Assembly (NCBI RefSeq): GCF_014652915.1
Contig: NZ_BMZS01000005.1
Coordinates: forward strand, 62,001 to 126,000
Reading direction: 5' to 3'
Length of the DNA: 64,000 nt
Source of the DNA: Thalassobaculum fulvum
GTDB taxonomy: Bacteria; Pseudomonadota; Alphaproteobacteria; Thalassobaculales; Thalassobaculaceae
Below are positions 17,657 to 26,125 of this stretch, piece by piece; within the stretch, counting starts at the first letter, position 1; every line of letters starts with the position of its first letter. Position numbers and translations under genes: made by a program. Below the pieces are notes generated by a model. That model had not been told where the DNA came from and did not search any database. It was given only the letters and a program-made list of their open reading frames with translations.

Positions 17657-19692
17657 TTCGGCAGGTCACCCATCGACGGCGTCCACTTGAAGCGGCCCTC
17701 GACGTTGCTGCGCCCGACCTCGACGAACACCTCCTTCGGGATCGCCGCCAGCTTGCCGGTGCCGTCCGGCCCCGGCCGCTTGACCACGAAGCCCATGCGT
17801 TCCCACAGCGCGATCATGTTGGTGATGCCGTCCCAGTAGCTGGCGTTGGCGTGGTAGCCGATGCCGGCCACCCCGCGCGACCAGGCCACGCGGTTCTCGA
17901 AGAACTTGAGCCGCTCGTCGTCCGAGAGGTCGTCGCGCATCATGTTGTCGTAGTAGGCCTCGGGCAGCACGTCGATCGGCAGCAGGGCGGGCCACCAGAC
18001 CGCGGTCGGGAAGTCGGCCTGCATCAGTACCTGCTGGCAGCTGAAGGCGTCGCACTGCCAGGGCAGCCCCATCCAGCGGGTCAGGTCGCCGGGGCCCTGC
18101 GGACCGATCGGCGGCGGCGTGCCCAGGTCCGGGTTGCCCTCGAACGCGGCCTGCGGCGTCAGCAGGAAGCCGATGTCCTGCAGCAGCGTCGGCCGGTCGC
18201 CGAGCGCGATCCGGAACGGCTCGGCCTTCGGATCGGTGTTGCGGGCGTACATCGGCGCCAGCCGCAGGTAGTAGGTCAGCTCCACGCCCGGATGGAACGC
18301 CCCGCCCGAGCAGGGCTCCAGCGCCGCGTGGGTCAGGGCCTCGGGCTGCTGCGCCAGGTCGACCTGGTCGATGGAGGTGACGGCGTCGGCCGCGGCGTCG
18401 TTCAGGTCGTCGACGAACAGGCCTTCGGCCCACATCCGCAGGTGCCGGTATTGAAGCTCGGGGAACCGGAACCACTGCAGCGGGCTGCCGTCGTAGTTGA
18501 CGCCGTCGCCGAGCATGTAGGGCATCTTCAGGCGCTCGGTCTTGTAGGCGTCCGGCTTGTCGTTGTGCGGGTCGCGGAACTTTTCGAACACCGACTGCCG
18601 GAACGCCCGGTTGGCCGGACTCGGATCGGCGAGCTGCCTGACGTAGTCCGGGTCCAGGAAGTTGCCGACCTTGAGCCAGCCTTGCCGGAGGTTGGCCTCC
18701 GCGGCGACCCACTCCATCAGGCCGAGCCGCAGGAAGGTCGGATAGACGTGCTTGCGGAACGAGATCGGCTCGGCGGGGGGCTCGGACCATCCCTGCTGCA
18801 CGTTCAGGTTCGAGATCACGTCGTAGAGCGTCGAGACCGGCGGGATCTCCGGCGCGAAGTTCGGTCCGACCGAGGCCACCCAGGCGTGATCGGCCGCCAT
18901 GACGGTGCCGTCGCCGAGGGTGACGCTGGCCTGCACCGGCCCGTCGCACCAGTCGTCGTGCCAGCCGTTGTTGTCGGCGAAGCTGGTGATCGGCGCGTTG
19001 GTCGGGCTCGCCGACTTGCCGTCCGGCGGGAACACCAGCAGGCGGCCGTCGGCGTCGGTGCGCAGGTGACCGAGGCCGACGTCGACCTGGTCCCAGAAGC
19101 GGCCGCCCATGGCGTACTGCGGGTCGTCGCCGTTCGGATTGGTGTCGGCGCCGGCGATCGTGGTCTCGCCGCCGTCGATCACCAGCATGTTCAGGCGTTC
19201 CTCGTCGCTCACGAAGTACTGGTTGCGGCGCTGCCCGGGCAGCCCCGGCGCCAGCGGTCCGTTGTCGAGCGGGTTGTTGAAGCCGTACCAGGCCGCCTTG
19301 GTGTTGGCGACGTGCACCCGCCATTCGATCCTGGCGTCGGCGGCGGTGATCTCTCGGATCACGCGGCCCCGGGCGTCGAAGGCGTAGACCCGGAAGCGCT
19401 GCACCTGCTTCTTGATCGCCTGCTCGCCGTCCTTGAAACCGCCGTCCGGCATCGGTGGCAGGCCCGGAACCTCGGGGGCCAGGAACCACTTGGCGCTGCC
19501 GCCGACCCGGCAGATCCCGATGGCCGGATAGATTCCGAGCCGGGCGATCTTCGCCCCCTCGGGCGCGCGCTCGCCGCTCGTGGCGGCGATCGCGGCCTTC
19601 GGCAGCCACGGGAGTGCCGCCGTCAGGGCGGTGGCCCCAGCCAGGAAATCCCGGCGCTTGATGACGGGCTTGCCGTCTTGGTTGTCGGACAT
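17653..19692 (-). CDS. LodA/GoxA-like CTQ-dependent amino acid oxidase with a Tat signal peptide
   Basis: A 679-residue quinoprotein of the LodA family (lysine epsilon-oxidase, glycine oxidase and relatives), enzymes that oxidise amino groups with O2, releasing ammonia and H2O2. Family marks are the opening IARLGIYPAIGICRVGGS (residues ~49-66) and the two CTQ-forming regions: CSGGAFHPGVE (Cys461) and GDLTRWMGLPWQCDAF (Trp545), which correspond to Cys516 and Trp581 of LodA. The N-terminus is a Tat signal: KRRDFLAG at residues 12-19, a hydrophobic stretch and an AIAA cleavage region near residue 37, so the folded, cofactor-bearing enzyme would be exported. Its ribosome-binding site is inside a perfect 10-bp hairpin. 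Downstream are the lodB-like and ggt-like genes. Substrate unknown. Confidence 0.9.
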   Translation of the reverse strand: MSDNQDGKPVIKRRDFLAGATALTAALPWLPKAAIAATSGERAPEGAKIARLGIYPAIGICRVGGSAKWFLAPEVPGLPPMPDGGFKDGEQAIKKQVQRFRVYAFDARGRVIREITAADARIEWRVHVANTKAAWYGFNNPLDNGPLAPGLPGQRRNQYFVSDEERLNMLVIDGGETTIAGADTNPNGDDPQYAMGGRFWDQVDVGLGHLRTDADGRLLVFPPDGKSASPTNAPITSFADNNGWHDDWCDGPVQASVTLGDGTVMAADHAWVASVGPNFAPEIPPVSTLYDVISNLNVQQGWSEPPAEPISFRKHVYPTFLRLGLMEWVAAEANLRQGWLKVGNFLDPDYVRQLADPSPANRAFRQSVFEKFRDPHNDKPDAYKTERLKMPYMLGDGVNYDGSPLQWFRFPELQYRHLRMWAEGLFVDDLNDAAADAVTSIDQVDLAQQPEALTHAALEPCSGGAFHPGVELTYYLRLAPMYARNTDPKAEPFRIALGDRPTLLQDIGFLLTPQAAFEGNPDLGTPPPIGPQGPGDLTRWMGLPWQCDAFSCQQVLMQADFPTAVWWPALLPIDVLPEAYYDNMMRDDLSDDERLKFFENRVAWSRGVAGIGYHANASYWDGITNMIALWERMGFVVKRPGPDGTGKLAAIPKEVFVEVGRSNVEGRFKWTPSMGDLPN

Positions 19693-19696
19693 GGTT

Positions 19697-19726
19697 TCCT
19701 CCCCTGTGACCCTCTGCAGGGGAGGA
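19697..19726 (-). promoter_or_regulatory. Hairpin that buries the ribosome-binding site of the LodA-like gene
   Basis: Perfect 10-bp inverted repeat: TCCTCCCCTG at 19697-19706 and CAGGGGAGGA at 19717-19726, loop of ten bases. Read on the minus strand the proximal arm is CAGGGGAGGA, whose GGGGAGGA is the Shine-Dalgarno sequence four bases before the ATG. The distal arm is an exact anti-Shine-Dalgarno. Folded, the RNA would block initiation. The opening signal is not evident. Confidence 0.75.
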
Positions 19727-19793
19727 TAACGCCCGATGCCTGCTATGAGAATGCGATCTTACTTAAAGTTCTCTCGAAAGTAGTGTTCCTGCC

Positions 19794-21587
19794 CTAGAAC
19801 TGGTCCTCGGCCAGCGCCATGACCGTGGTGCCGCCGGCCTCGATCGCGGCCAGCAGGGACGGCGCCTGGGACAGCAGGTGGTCGGCGTAGTGGCGCGCCG
19901 TCACCAGCTTGGTCTCCAGCCAGCTCGCGTCGCCGTTGGCGCCGGCCGTCAGCGCATCGCGGGCCGCCAGTGCCGAGCGCGCCATCAGCCAGCCTCCGGC
20001 GACCAGCCCGAACAGCTTCAGGAACAGCGCCGACGGCGAGGCCGCCGCCGCCGGGTCCTTCGGCATGGTGGCCACCACCCAGTCGGTGGCGCGGGCGAGC
20101 GCGTCGCGGCCGGCGGACAGGCGGTCGCGCAGGTGGGCCAGGGCCGGATCGTCGCCGGCCAGCGCCGCCAGGGTGGCGTCGACGTCGACCAGGAACGCGT
20201 CCATCGCGGCACCGCCGTCGCGCGCCACCTTGCGGCCGACCAGGTCGAGGGCCTGGATGCCGTTGGCGCCCTCGTAGATCGGGGTTATGCGGGCGTCGCG
20301 GTAGTGCTGGGCGGCGCCGGTCTCCTCGATGAAGCCCATGCCGCCGTGCACCTGCACGCCGGTCGAGCAGATCTCGACCGCGGCGTCGGTGCACCACGCC
20401 TTGGCGACCGGGATCAGCAGGTCGACGCGGGCCTGGGCCTTCCTGCGCTCGGTGGCGTCGGGGTGCCGGTCGGCCACGTCGATGGCCGCGGCGACGTCGT
20501 AGATCAGCCCGCGCATTGCCTCGATCTGCGCCTTCATGGTCATCAGCATGCGGCGCACGTCGGGATGATGGATGATCGACACCGGTCCGGCGGAACCCTG
20601 CAGGGCACGGCTCTGCACCCGGTTGCGGGCGTAGTCGACGGCCTGCTGGTAGGCCCGTTCGGCGATCGCGAGGCCCTGCAGGCCGACCGCCAGCCGGGCG
20701 TTGTTCATCATGATGAACATGTATTCGATGCCGCGGTTCTCTTCGCCGACCAGGTAGCCGACGGCACCCTCGTTCTCGCCATAGGCCATCACGCAGGTCG
20801 GGCTGGCGTGGATGCCGAGCTTGTGTTCGACCGAGATCGGCTTGGCGTCGTTGCGGGCGCCGAGCGAGCCGTCCGGGTTCACCAGGAATTTCGGCACGAT
20901 GTAGAGCGACAGCCCCTTGGTGCCCTCGATGCCGTCGGGCGAGCGCGCCAGCACCAGGTGGACGATGTTGTCGGTGAAGTCGTGATCGCCGTAGGTGATG
21001 AAGATCTTCTGGCCGCGCAGCCGGTAGCTGCCGTCGTCCATCTTCTCGGCGCGGGTGCGGATGGCGGCGAGGTCGGTGCCGGCCTGCGGCTCGGTCAGGT
21101 TCATGGTGCCGGTCCACTCGCCGCTGACCAGCTTCGGCAGGTACAGCCGCTTCTGCTCCTCCGAGCCGACCTCGCGCAGGGCGTCGATCGCCGCCTGGGT
21201 CAGCAGCGGGCACAGCCCGAAGGCGAGGTTGGAGGCCTGCCACATTTCCTGAAGGGCGGTCGCGACCAGCCAGGGCAGGCCCATGCCGCCCCACTCCTCC
21301 TCGAACGCGACGCCGTTCCAGCCACCCTCGATGAACTGCCGGTAGCCGTCGGCGAAGCCGTCGGGGGTGCGGACCACGCCGTTCTCCAGGCGCGAACCCT
21401 GGCGGTCGCCGATCTCGTTCAGCGGGGCGAGCACGCCGCCGGCCAGCTTGCCGGCCTCGGCCAGGATCTGCTCCAGCAGGTCGCCGTCGGTGCCTTCCAG
21501 CCCGGGCAGGGCGGCGACCCGGCCGAGCCCGACCACGTCCTCGATGACGAAGCGCATGTCGCGCACCGGAGCGGCGTAGGCGCTCAT
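19794..21587 (-). CDS. Acyl-CoA dehydrogenase with C-terminal extension domain
   Basis: A 597-residue flavoenzyme of the acyl-CoA dehydrogenase family, of the longer type that carries an extra C-terminal domain after the usual ~420-residue core (as in 3-methylmercaptopropionyl-CoA dehydrogenase DmdC and long-chain relatives). FAD/substrate motifs MNLTEPQAGTDLAAIRT and KIFITYGDHD are present, and YEGANGIQALDLVGRK contains the catalytic-base glutamate region. It would oxidise an acyl-CoA to the 2-enoyl-CoA, passing electrons to ETF. The start at 21587 is chosen for its GGGAGGACATC leader; an open upstream stretch of 23 codons has no homology. It may be co-transcribed with the oxygenase gene 85 bases upstream. 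Substrate uncertain. Confidence 0.93.
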   Translation of the reverse strand: MSAYAAPVRDMRFVIEDVVGLGRVAALPGLEGTDGDLLEQILAEAGKLAGGVLAPLNEIGDRQGSRLENGVVRTPDGFADGYRQFIEGGWNGVAFEEEWGGMGLPWLVATALQEMWQASNLAFGLCPLLTQAAIDALREVGSEEQKRLYLPKLVSGEWTGTMNLTEPQAGTDLAAIRTRAEKMDDGSYRLRGQKIFITYGDHDFTDNIVHLVLARSPDGIEGTKGLSLYIVPKFLVNPDGSLGARNDAKPISVEHKLGIHASPTCVMAYGENEGAVGYLVGEENRGIEYMFIMMNNARLAVGLQGLAIAERAYQQAVDYARNRVQSRALQGSAGPVSIIHHPDVRRMLMTMKAQIEAMRGLIYDVAAAIDVADRHPDATERRKAQARVDLLIPVAKAWCTDAAVEICSTGVQVHGGMGFIEETGAAQHYRDARITPIYEGANGIQALDLVGRKVARDGGAAMDAFLVDVDATLAALAGDDPALAHLRDRLSAGRDALARATDWVVATMPKDPAAAASPSALFLKLFGLVAGGWLMARSALAARDALTAGANGDASWLETKLVTARHYADHLLSQAPSLLAAIEAGGTTVMALAEDQF

Positions 21588-21672
21588 GATGTCCTCCCTC
21601 GCGTGCCGTCGGGCGGCCGTTCGGCAGGTTCTATCGCGCACCGCGCGGTCGGGCAATCTGGTGCATTGCGGC

Positions 21673-22473
21673 TTAGCGCAGGGTCTCGTCGTAGATCCGG
21701 GCGGTGGTCGCCTGGTCCAGCAGGCTGCCGCACATCAGCAGCCGGCGACGACCGACGCCGAGATCGTGCCGGGGAACGCCATGAAAGGATGTCGGCCCGT
21801 TGACGTAGGCCAGCAACCGGTTGTCGCGCCAGCCGATTTCGACCTCCTCGCGCAGGAAGCGCTCCCGCAGCGGTCGCGGTATCTCGGCGTTGGTGGGCCA
21901 CGCGAAACCGAGCGACCGGTACAGCATCGTGCCCCTGAGCGGTTCCGGTGTCCGGGAGTCCCTGTCCTCGAGATAGACGAAGGCGTTCATCACGAGGCGC
22001 GCATGGTCGATATGGACCGGCAGGTCGACGATCCCGGTGTAGTGCGCCAGCAGCGCGTCGTCGTCCTCGTAGACCGGGGTCTCCAGCCGGCGCTGCCAGC
22101 CCGGACCCGCCATCATGTAGAACTTGATCACGCTGTACTTCGCGAGCCTGATTCGGATCGCGCGGTTCACCGCCGTCGTGAGCGACCGCAGGACCTCCCA
22201 GAACGCGCGTTCGCTGCCGGACGACACTGCGGCGAGACGGGACACCCGCGCTTCGCCGCGGAACATGCAGTTGGTCTGCCCCATGCGCGCACGCTCGGGC
22301 CAGTACTCATCCAATCCGCGCCGTACGGCGTCGGGCAGCAGTTCGTCGACCACCAGATGGGGGAACGGCTCGGTCCGGACCGGTGTCTGGAGAATGCGCT
22401 GTCGGATACAGGCTGCGGCTTCGTGGAGGCCGACATCGGCACGGGGGGTGGCGATTGCCGGGGCGCTGCTCAT
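21673..22473 (-). CDS. 2-oxoglutarate/Fe(II)-dependent oxygenase-like protein, paralogue A
   Basis: A 266-residue protein of the 2OG-Fe(II) oxygenase superfamily. The jelly-roll entry PFPHLVVDELLPDAVRRGLDEYWP (residues ~36-59) is typical, the metal-binding pair is in LPVHIDHARLVMNAFVYLED (HxD) and the distal histidine with downstream arginine in TSFHGVPRHDLGVGRRRLL. It is about 45% similar by eye along the full length to the gene immediately upstream (22556), so the two are tandem duplicates. The role is unknown; relatives occur with polysaccharide and small-molecule modification genes, but none lie nearby. No signal peptide. The ribosome-binding site is poor, which may mean the start is slightly different. 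Confidence 0.8.
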   Translation of the reverse strand: MSSAPAIATPRADVGLHEAAACIRQRILQTPVRTEPFPHLVVDELLPDAVRRGLDEYWPERARMGQTNCMFRGEARVSRLAAVSSGSERAFWEVLRSLTTAVNRAIRIRLAKYSVIKFYMMAGPGWQRRLETPVYEDDDALLAHYTGIVDLPVHIDHARLVMNAFVYLEDRDSRTPEPLRGTMLYRSLGFAWPTNAEIPRPLRERFLREEVEIGWRDNRLLAYVNGPTSFHGVPRHDLGVGRRRLLMCGSLLDQATTARIYDETLR

Positions 22474-22555
22474 GTGAGGGACTCTGTCGGTAGGACCTGA
22501 CGTGTAGACGCCTGGCCAGCCCGATCCTATCCCAAGGGACGAACGATCATCCGCG

Positions 22556-23359
22556 TTACCGCAGCGCCTCGTCGTAGATCCGCTCGGTGGTCGCCTTGTC
22601 CAGCAGGCTGCCGAACATCAGCAGCCGCCGCCGGCCCTCGCCCAGGTCCTGCTTCGGCACGCCGTGGAACGACCACGGGCCGTTGACATAGGCCAGCAGC
22701 CGGTTGTCCCGCCAGGTGACCTCCCCGGCCTCGCGCAGGAAGCGCTGCTGCAGCTTGCCGGGGATCGGGATGTTGGACGGCCAGGCGAAGCCCAGCGACC
22801 GGTACAGCATGGTGCCGCGACGCGGTTCCGGGGTCGGCTGGTCGGGATCGTCCAGATAGACGAAGCCGTTGATCGCGACCATGGCGTGGTCGATGTGCGG
22901 CTCCATGTCCAGCTTGCCGGTGTAGTTCGCCAGCATGGCGTCGCGGTCGTGGTAGGTGACGTCGCCCAGGACGCGCCGCCAGTCCGGCCCCAGCAGCGGA
23001 CGGAACTTGTCGTGCAGGTGGCGGTCCAGCTTGGCGCGGATCGCTCGGCCGGTGCGGGCGGTGATGAAGCGGACGGCGTTCCAGAAGTCGCGTTCGCGGC
23101 CCTCGGTGGCGCCCGCCAGCTGCGCGACCCGGACCTCGCCGCGCAGGAAGTGGTTCGACAGGTACAGCCGGTCCTCGCCGGGCCAGAACCGGTCGATCGC
23201 CTGGCGCACCGGCTGCGGCAGCACGTCGTCGACGACGACGTGCGGGAACGGTCGGGTTCGAACCCGCGCGGCCGCGATGCGCCGCTCGATCCCGGCGACG
23301 ATCTCGGGCAGGCTCATCGCGTGCTGGCGGGTCTGATGATCGTTCGGCATGGCGGTCAC
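22556..23359 (-). CDS. 2-oxoglutarate/Fe(II)-dependent oxygenase-like protein, paralogue B
   Basis: A ~267-residue protein, paralogue of the preceding-numbered neighbour at 21673. It shares the block PFPHVVVDDVLPQPVRQAIDRFWP, the HxD metal site in MEPHIDHAMVAINGFVYLDD, the segment GTMLYRSLGFAWPSN, and the distal His/Arg in WSFHGVPKQDLGEGRRRLL. Both copies keep every predicted iron ligand, so both may be active, with divergence concentrated in the middle (residues ~75-150), where substrate specificity usually lies. The start is a GTG with GGAG a few bases upstream; ATG codons three and fifteen residues later are alternatives. Separated from paralogue A by 82 bases and from the upstream FAD dehydrogenase by the region 23360-23440 (they face the same way). 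Confidence 0.8.
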   Translation of the reverse strand: MTAMPNDHQTRQHAMSLPEIVAGIERRIAAARVRTRPFPHVVVDDVLPQPVRQAIDRFWPGEDRLYLSNHFLRGEVRVAQLAGATEGRERDFWNAVRFITARTGRAIRAKLDRHLHDKFRPLLGPDWRRVLGDVTYHDRDAMLANYTGKLDMEPHIDHAMVAINGFVYLDDPDQPTPEPRRGTMLYRSLGFAWPSNIPIPGKLQQRFLREAGEVTWRDNRLLAYVNGPWSFHGVPKQDLGEGRRRLLMFGSLLDKATTERIYDEALR

Positions 23360-23440
23360 GGCGCTCCGGGTTCGAGGTCCCGTATACGCCGCCGGCGTCG
23401 GCTTGTGGCCGGTAAAATCGCCGTGGCCTCCCGCCCCGGG

Positions 23441-24895
23441 TCAGATCACCTTCCCGGGGTTGAAGATACCCTTGGGATCGAGCGCCGCCTTCAGGGTCCG
23501 CATCAGGTCGAGCGAGACCGGGTCCTTGTAGTGCGCCAGTTCCTCGCGCTTCAGGCGGCCGATGCCGTGCTCGGCGCTGATCGAGCCGCCCATCTCCACC
23601 ACGACGTCGTGGACCGCCCGGTTGAAGTCCTCCCACTTCGCCAGGAACGCCTTGCCGTCGCTGCCTTCGGGGGCCTGCAGGTTGTAGTGCAGGTTGCCGT
23701 CGCCGACATGGCCGAAGCCGACCAGCCGGCAGGCGCCGTCGACCTGCTGCACCCGTTCCCACGCGGCGTCGTAGAACTCGGCGATGCGCGACACCGGCAC
23801 CGAGACGTCGTGCTTGATCGACGCGCCTTCCAGCTTCTGCGCCTCCGAGGCGTTCTCGCGCAGCTTCCAGAACTCCTGGCGCTGACCCTCGGACTGCGAG
23901 ATTGCGGCGTCCAGCACCAGCCCGTCCTCGAACGCCGACTCCAGGATCGCTTCCAGCTTGGCGGCCAGGTCGCTCTCGCCGGAGGCAGTCGAGACCAGCT
24001 CCAGCAGCACGTACTGCTCGTAGCGCTCCTGCAGCGGGTCCTGGGTGTCCGGGAAGTGCTTGAGCACCAGGTCGAGCACCAGCCGTGGCATGAACTCGAA
24101 GGTCTCGACCGCGTCGCCACTCTCGGCCCGGGCCCGGCCGAGCAGGGTGACCGCGGCGGCGACGTTCGGCACCGCGCAGAACGCGCTGCGAACGTCGGTC
24201 GGCTTCGGGAACAGCTTCAGCACCGCCGCCGTGATGATGCCGAGCGTGCCCTCCGCCCCGAGGAACAGCTGCTTGAGGTCGTAGCCGGTATTGTCCTTGC
24301 GCAGGCCGCGCAGGCCGTTCCAGATCCGGCCGTCCGGCAGCACCACCTCGAGGCCCAGCACCAGCTCACGGGCGTTGCCGTACTTCAGCACGTTGGTGCC
24401 GCCGGCGTTGGTCGACAGGTTGCCGCCGATCATGCAGCTGCCCTCGGCCGCCAGCGACAGCGGGAAGTAGCGGTCGGCGTCCGCCGCCTTCGCCTGGACG
24501 TCGGCCAGCACGCAGCCGGCTTCGACGGTGAGGGTGTAGTTGTCGGCGTCCAGGTCGCGCACCCGGTTCATGCGGACCAGCGACAGCACGATGCCGTCGC
24601 CGGCATCGTCCGGCGTCGAGGCGCCGCACAGCGAGGTGTTGCCGCCCTGCGGGACGATCGGGATGCCGGCGTCGTGGCAGGCCGCGACCACCCCGGCGAC
24701 CTCCTCGGTCGTCGCCGGCTTCACCAGCATCCGCGCCTTGCCCTTGAACAGCCCGCGCCAGTCCTCGAGATGCGGCCGCATGGCCTCGGCGTCGTCGGTC
24801 CAGCCCTTCGGGCCGACGATGGTCCTGATGCGGTCGAGCGCGGCGTCGGCGGTGGGAGCGGTGCTGTCGGCAGCGACGGCGGCGGGGGCGGCCAT
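23441..24895 (-). CDS. FAD-binding D-2-hydroxyacid dehydrogenase (D-2-hydroxyglutarate/D-lactate/GlcD type)
   Basis: A ~484-residue flavoenzyme of the VAO/PCMH family. The FAD-binding domain spans residues ~45-225, with PQGGNTSLCGAS and the glycine-rich MIGGNLSTNAGGTNVLKYGN; the C-terminal FAD-oxidase domain has GFGHVGDGNLHYNL and the conserved AEHGIGRLKREEL near the end. These are hallmarks of D-2-hydroxyglutarate dehydrogenase and D-lactate dehydrogenase/glycolate oxidase GlcD proteins. It would oxidise a D-2-hydroxy acid to the 2-oxo acid, with electrons going to ETF or quinone. The start at 24895 has AGGAGAG. A 26-codon open stretch before it is not used. No partner GlcE/GlcF genes are adjacent, favouring the single-subunit type. 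Confidence 0.9.
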   Translation of the reverse strand: MAAPAAVAADSTAPTADAALDRIRTIVGPKGWTDDAEAMRPHLEDWRGLFKGKARMLVKPATTEEVAGVVAACHDAGIPIVPQGGNTSLCGASTPDDAGDGIVLSLVRMNRVRDLDADNYTLTVEAGCVLADVQAKAADADRYFPLSLAAEGSCMIGGNLSTNAGGTNVLKYGNARELVLGLEVVLPDGRIWNGLRGLRKDNTGYDLKQLFLGAEGTLGIITAAVLKLFPKPTDVRSAFCAVPNVAAAVTLLGRARAESGDAVETFEFMPRLVLDLVLKHFPDTQDPLQERYEQYVLLELVSTASGESDLAAKLEAILESAFEDGLVLDAAISQSEGQRQEFWKLRENASEAQKLEGASIKHDVSVPVSRIAEFYDAAWERVQQVDGACRLVGFGHVGDGNLHYNLQAPEGSDGKAFLAKWEDFNRAVHDVVVEMGGSISAEHGIGRLKREELAHYKDPVSLDLMRTLKAALDPKGIFNPGKVI

Positions 24896-25011
24896 CGGAC
24901 TCTCCTGATCGGTCCAGAAACTCGCGGGGGATATTAGGCAAAGCCCCCGGCGGCACAACCCGGCCGGCCGCATGCGCGATATGCGCCGCCGCGCTTGGCC
25001 TTATGGTCCTC

Positions 25012-25995
25012 TCACCCCCGCGGCGCGGCGGCCCGGCGCAGGCGGTCGTTGATCGCCGCCCCCAGGCCGCCGGCCGGGATCGGGGCCACGGCGATCGCCG
25101 TCACGCCCGGCCGGTCGAGGCGGCGCAATGCGGCGAACAGGTGGGCGGCCGCCGCCACGAGATCGCCGGACGGGCTGAGGTCGAAATCGGCGTCGGCCCG
25201 GGTCGTCCCGAAATCCAGGAACGCCTCGCCCGGTCGCCGGTCGGTGGCGTCGAGCCGGACGGCGGCGCGCGGCGCGTAGTGGCTGGCCAGCATGCCGGGA
25301 GCGGCGATCGCGTCGCCGGCGGCCGCCAGCTCGACCGGGCCGAGCAGCGCCTCGAGCTGTTCGCGGGTGACGGCGCCCGGCCGCAGCAGGCGCGGTCGAG
25401 TGCCCGACAGGTCGACCACCGTGCTCTCCAGCCCGACCGGGCAGGGGCCGCCGTCGAGGATCAGCGCCACCCGGTCGCCGAGCTCCTCGGCGACATGGGC
25501 GGCGGTCGTCGGGCTGACCCGGCCGGAGCGGTTGGCGCTGGGTGCGGCGATCGGCCGGCCGGCTTCGGCCAGCAGGGCGCGGGCGGCGGCGCTTTCCGGC
25601 ACCCGCAGCGCCACGGTCTCCAGCCCGGCACTGGTCAGCCAGGCGATCGGGCAGCCGGGACGGCGGCGCAGCACCATGGTCAGCGGGCCCGGCCAGTGCG
25701 CGGCGGCCAGCGTCTCGGCCGCCGGCGTCGGCTCGCCCAGGGCGAACGCCGCCTCGGCGGTCGGCACATGGCTGATCAGCGGGTTGAAGCGCGGACGGTC
25801 CTTGGCGGCGAAGATCCGGGCGACCGCTTCCTCGTCGGTGGCGTCGGCGCCGAGCCCGTAGACCGTCTCGGTCGGGAACGCCACCAGCGCGCCCGCCCGC
25901 AGCAGCCGGGCGGCCTCGGCCCGCGCCTGCGGGTCGTCGACGGGCCGGATCGGGGCGCCGTTCGGGGCGCTGTTTCGGGCGGTCGGATCGGACAT
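25012..25995 (-). CDS. tsaC: L-threonylcarbamoyladenylate synthase (Sua5/TsaC family)
   Basis: A 327-residue protein with an N-terminal YrdC/TsaC domain (residues ~20-210) and a C-terminal Sua5 domain, thus the longer Sua5 form. The signature ALVAFPTETVYGLGADATDEEAVARIFAAKDRP is complete, as are PGPLTMVLRR, RPIAAPSANRSGRVSPT and GLESTVVDLSG. It makes threonylcarbamoyl-AMP from threonine, bicarbonate and ATP, the first step of t6A37 formation in ANN-decoding tRNAs. The Sua5 domain starts near residue 240 with the linker PGMLASHYAPRAA. The gene faces away from the ParA-like gene at 26126; 130 bases lie between. Confidence 0.93.
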   Translation of the reverse strand: MSDPTARNSAPNGAPIRPVDDPQARAEAARLLRAGALVAFPTETVYGLGADATDEEAVARIFAAKDRPRFNPLISHVPTAEAAFALGEPTPAAETLAAAHWPGPLTMVLRRRPGCPIAWLTSAGLETVALRVPESAAARALLAEAGRPIAAPSANRSGRVSPTTAAHVAEELGDRVALILDGGPCPVGLESTVVDLSGTRPRLLRPGAVTREQLEALLGPVELAAAGDAIAAPGMLASHYAPRAAVRLDATDRRPGEAFLDFGTTRADADFDLSPSGDLVAAAAHLFAALRRLDRPGVTAIAVAPIPAGGLGAAINDRLRRAAAPRG

Positions 25996-26125
25996 GGCCG
26001 CGCTGGGTCGCGCAAAGCCGGCGGCCCGTCAAGAGCGCGCGCGCATTCCCTGCTTGTTCGCAGGTGCAGCATTCGACGCAAGCCGTTACACTGCCGCCGT
26101 CGCCCGCGGACCCGAGGAGGCTCCC

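Noticed and set aside
17494-19797. A 767-codon plus-strand frame over the LodA-like gene
   Set aside because: The minus-strand product matches the LodA family over its length and has a proper Tat signal; the plus frame does not.
19878-21803. A 641-codon plus-strand frame over the acyl-CoA dehydrogenase gene
   Set aside because: Shadow of a clear acyl-CoA dehydrogenase with a good ribosome-binding site on the minus strand.
23360-23440. An operon link between the FAD dehydrogenase and the oxygenase paralogues
   Set aside because: The genes share direction, but 81 bases lie between without a terminator or clear coupling, so no claim is made.
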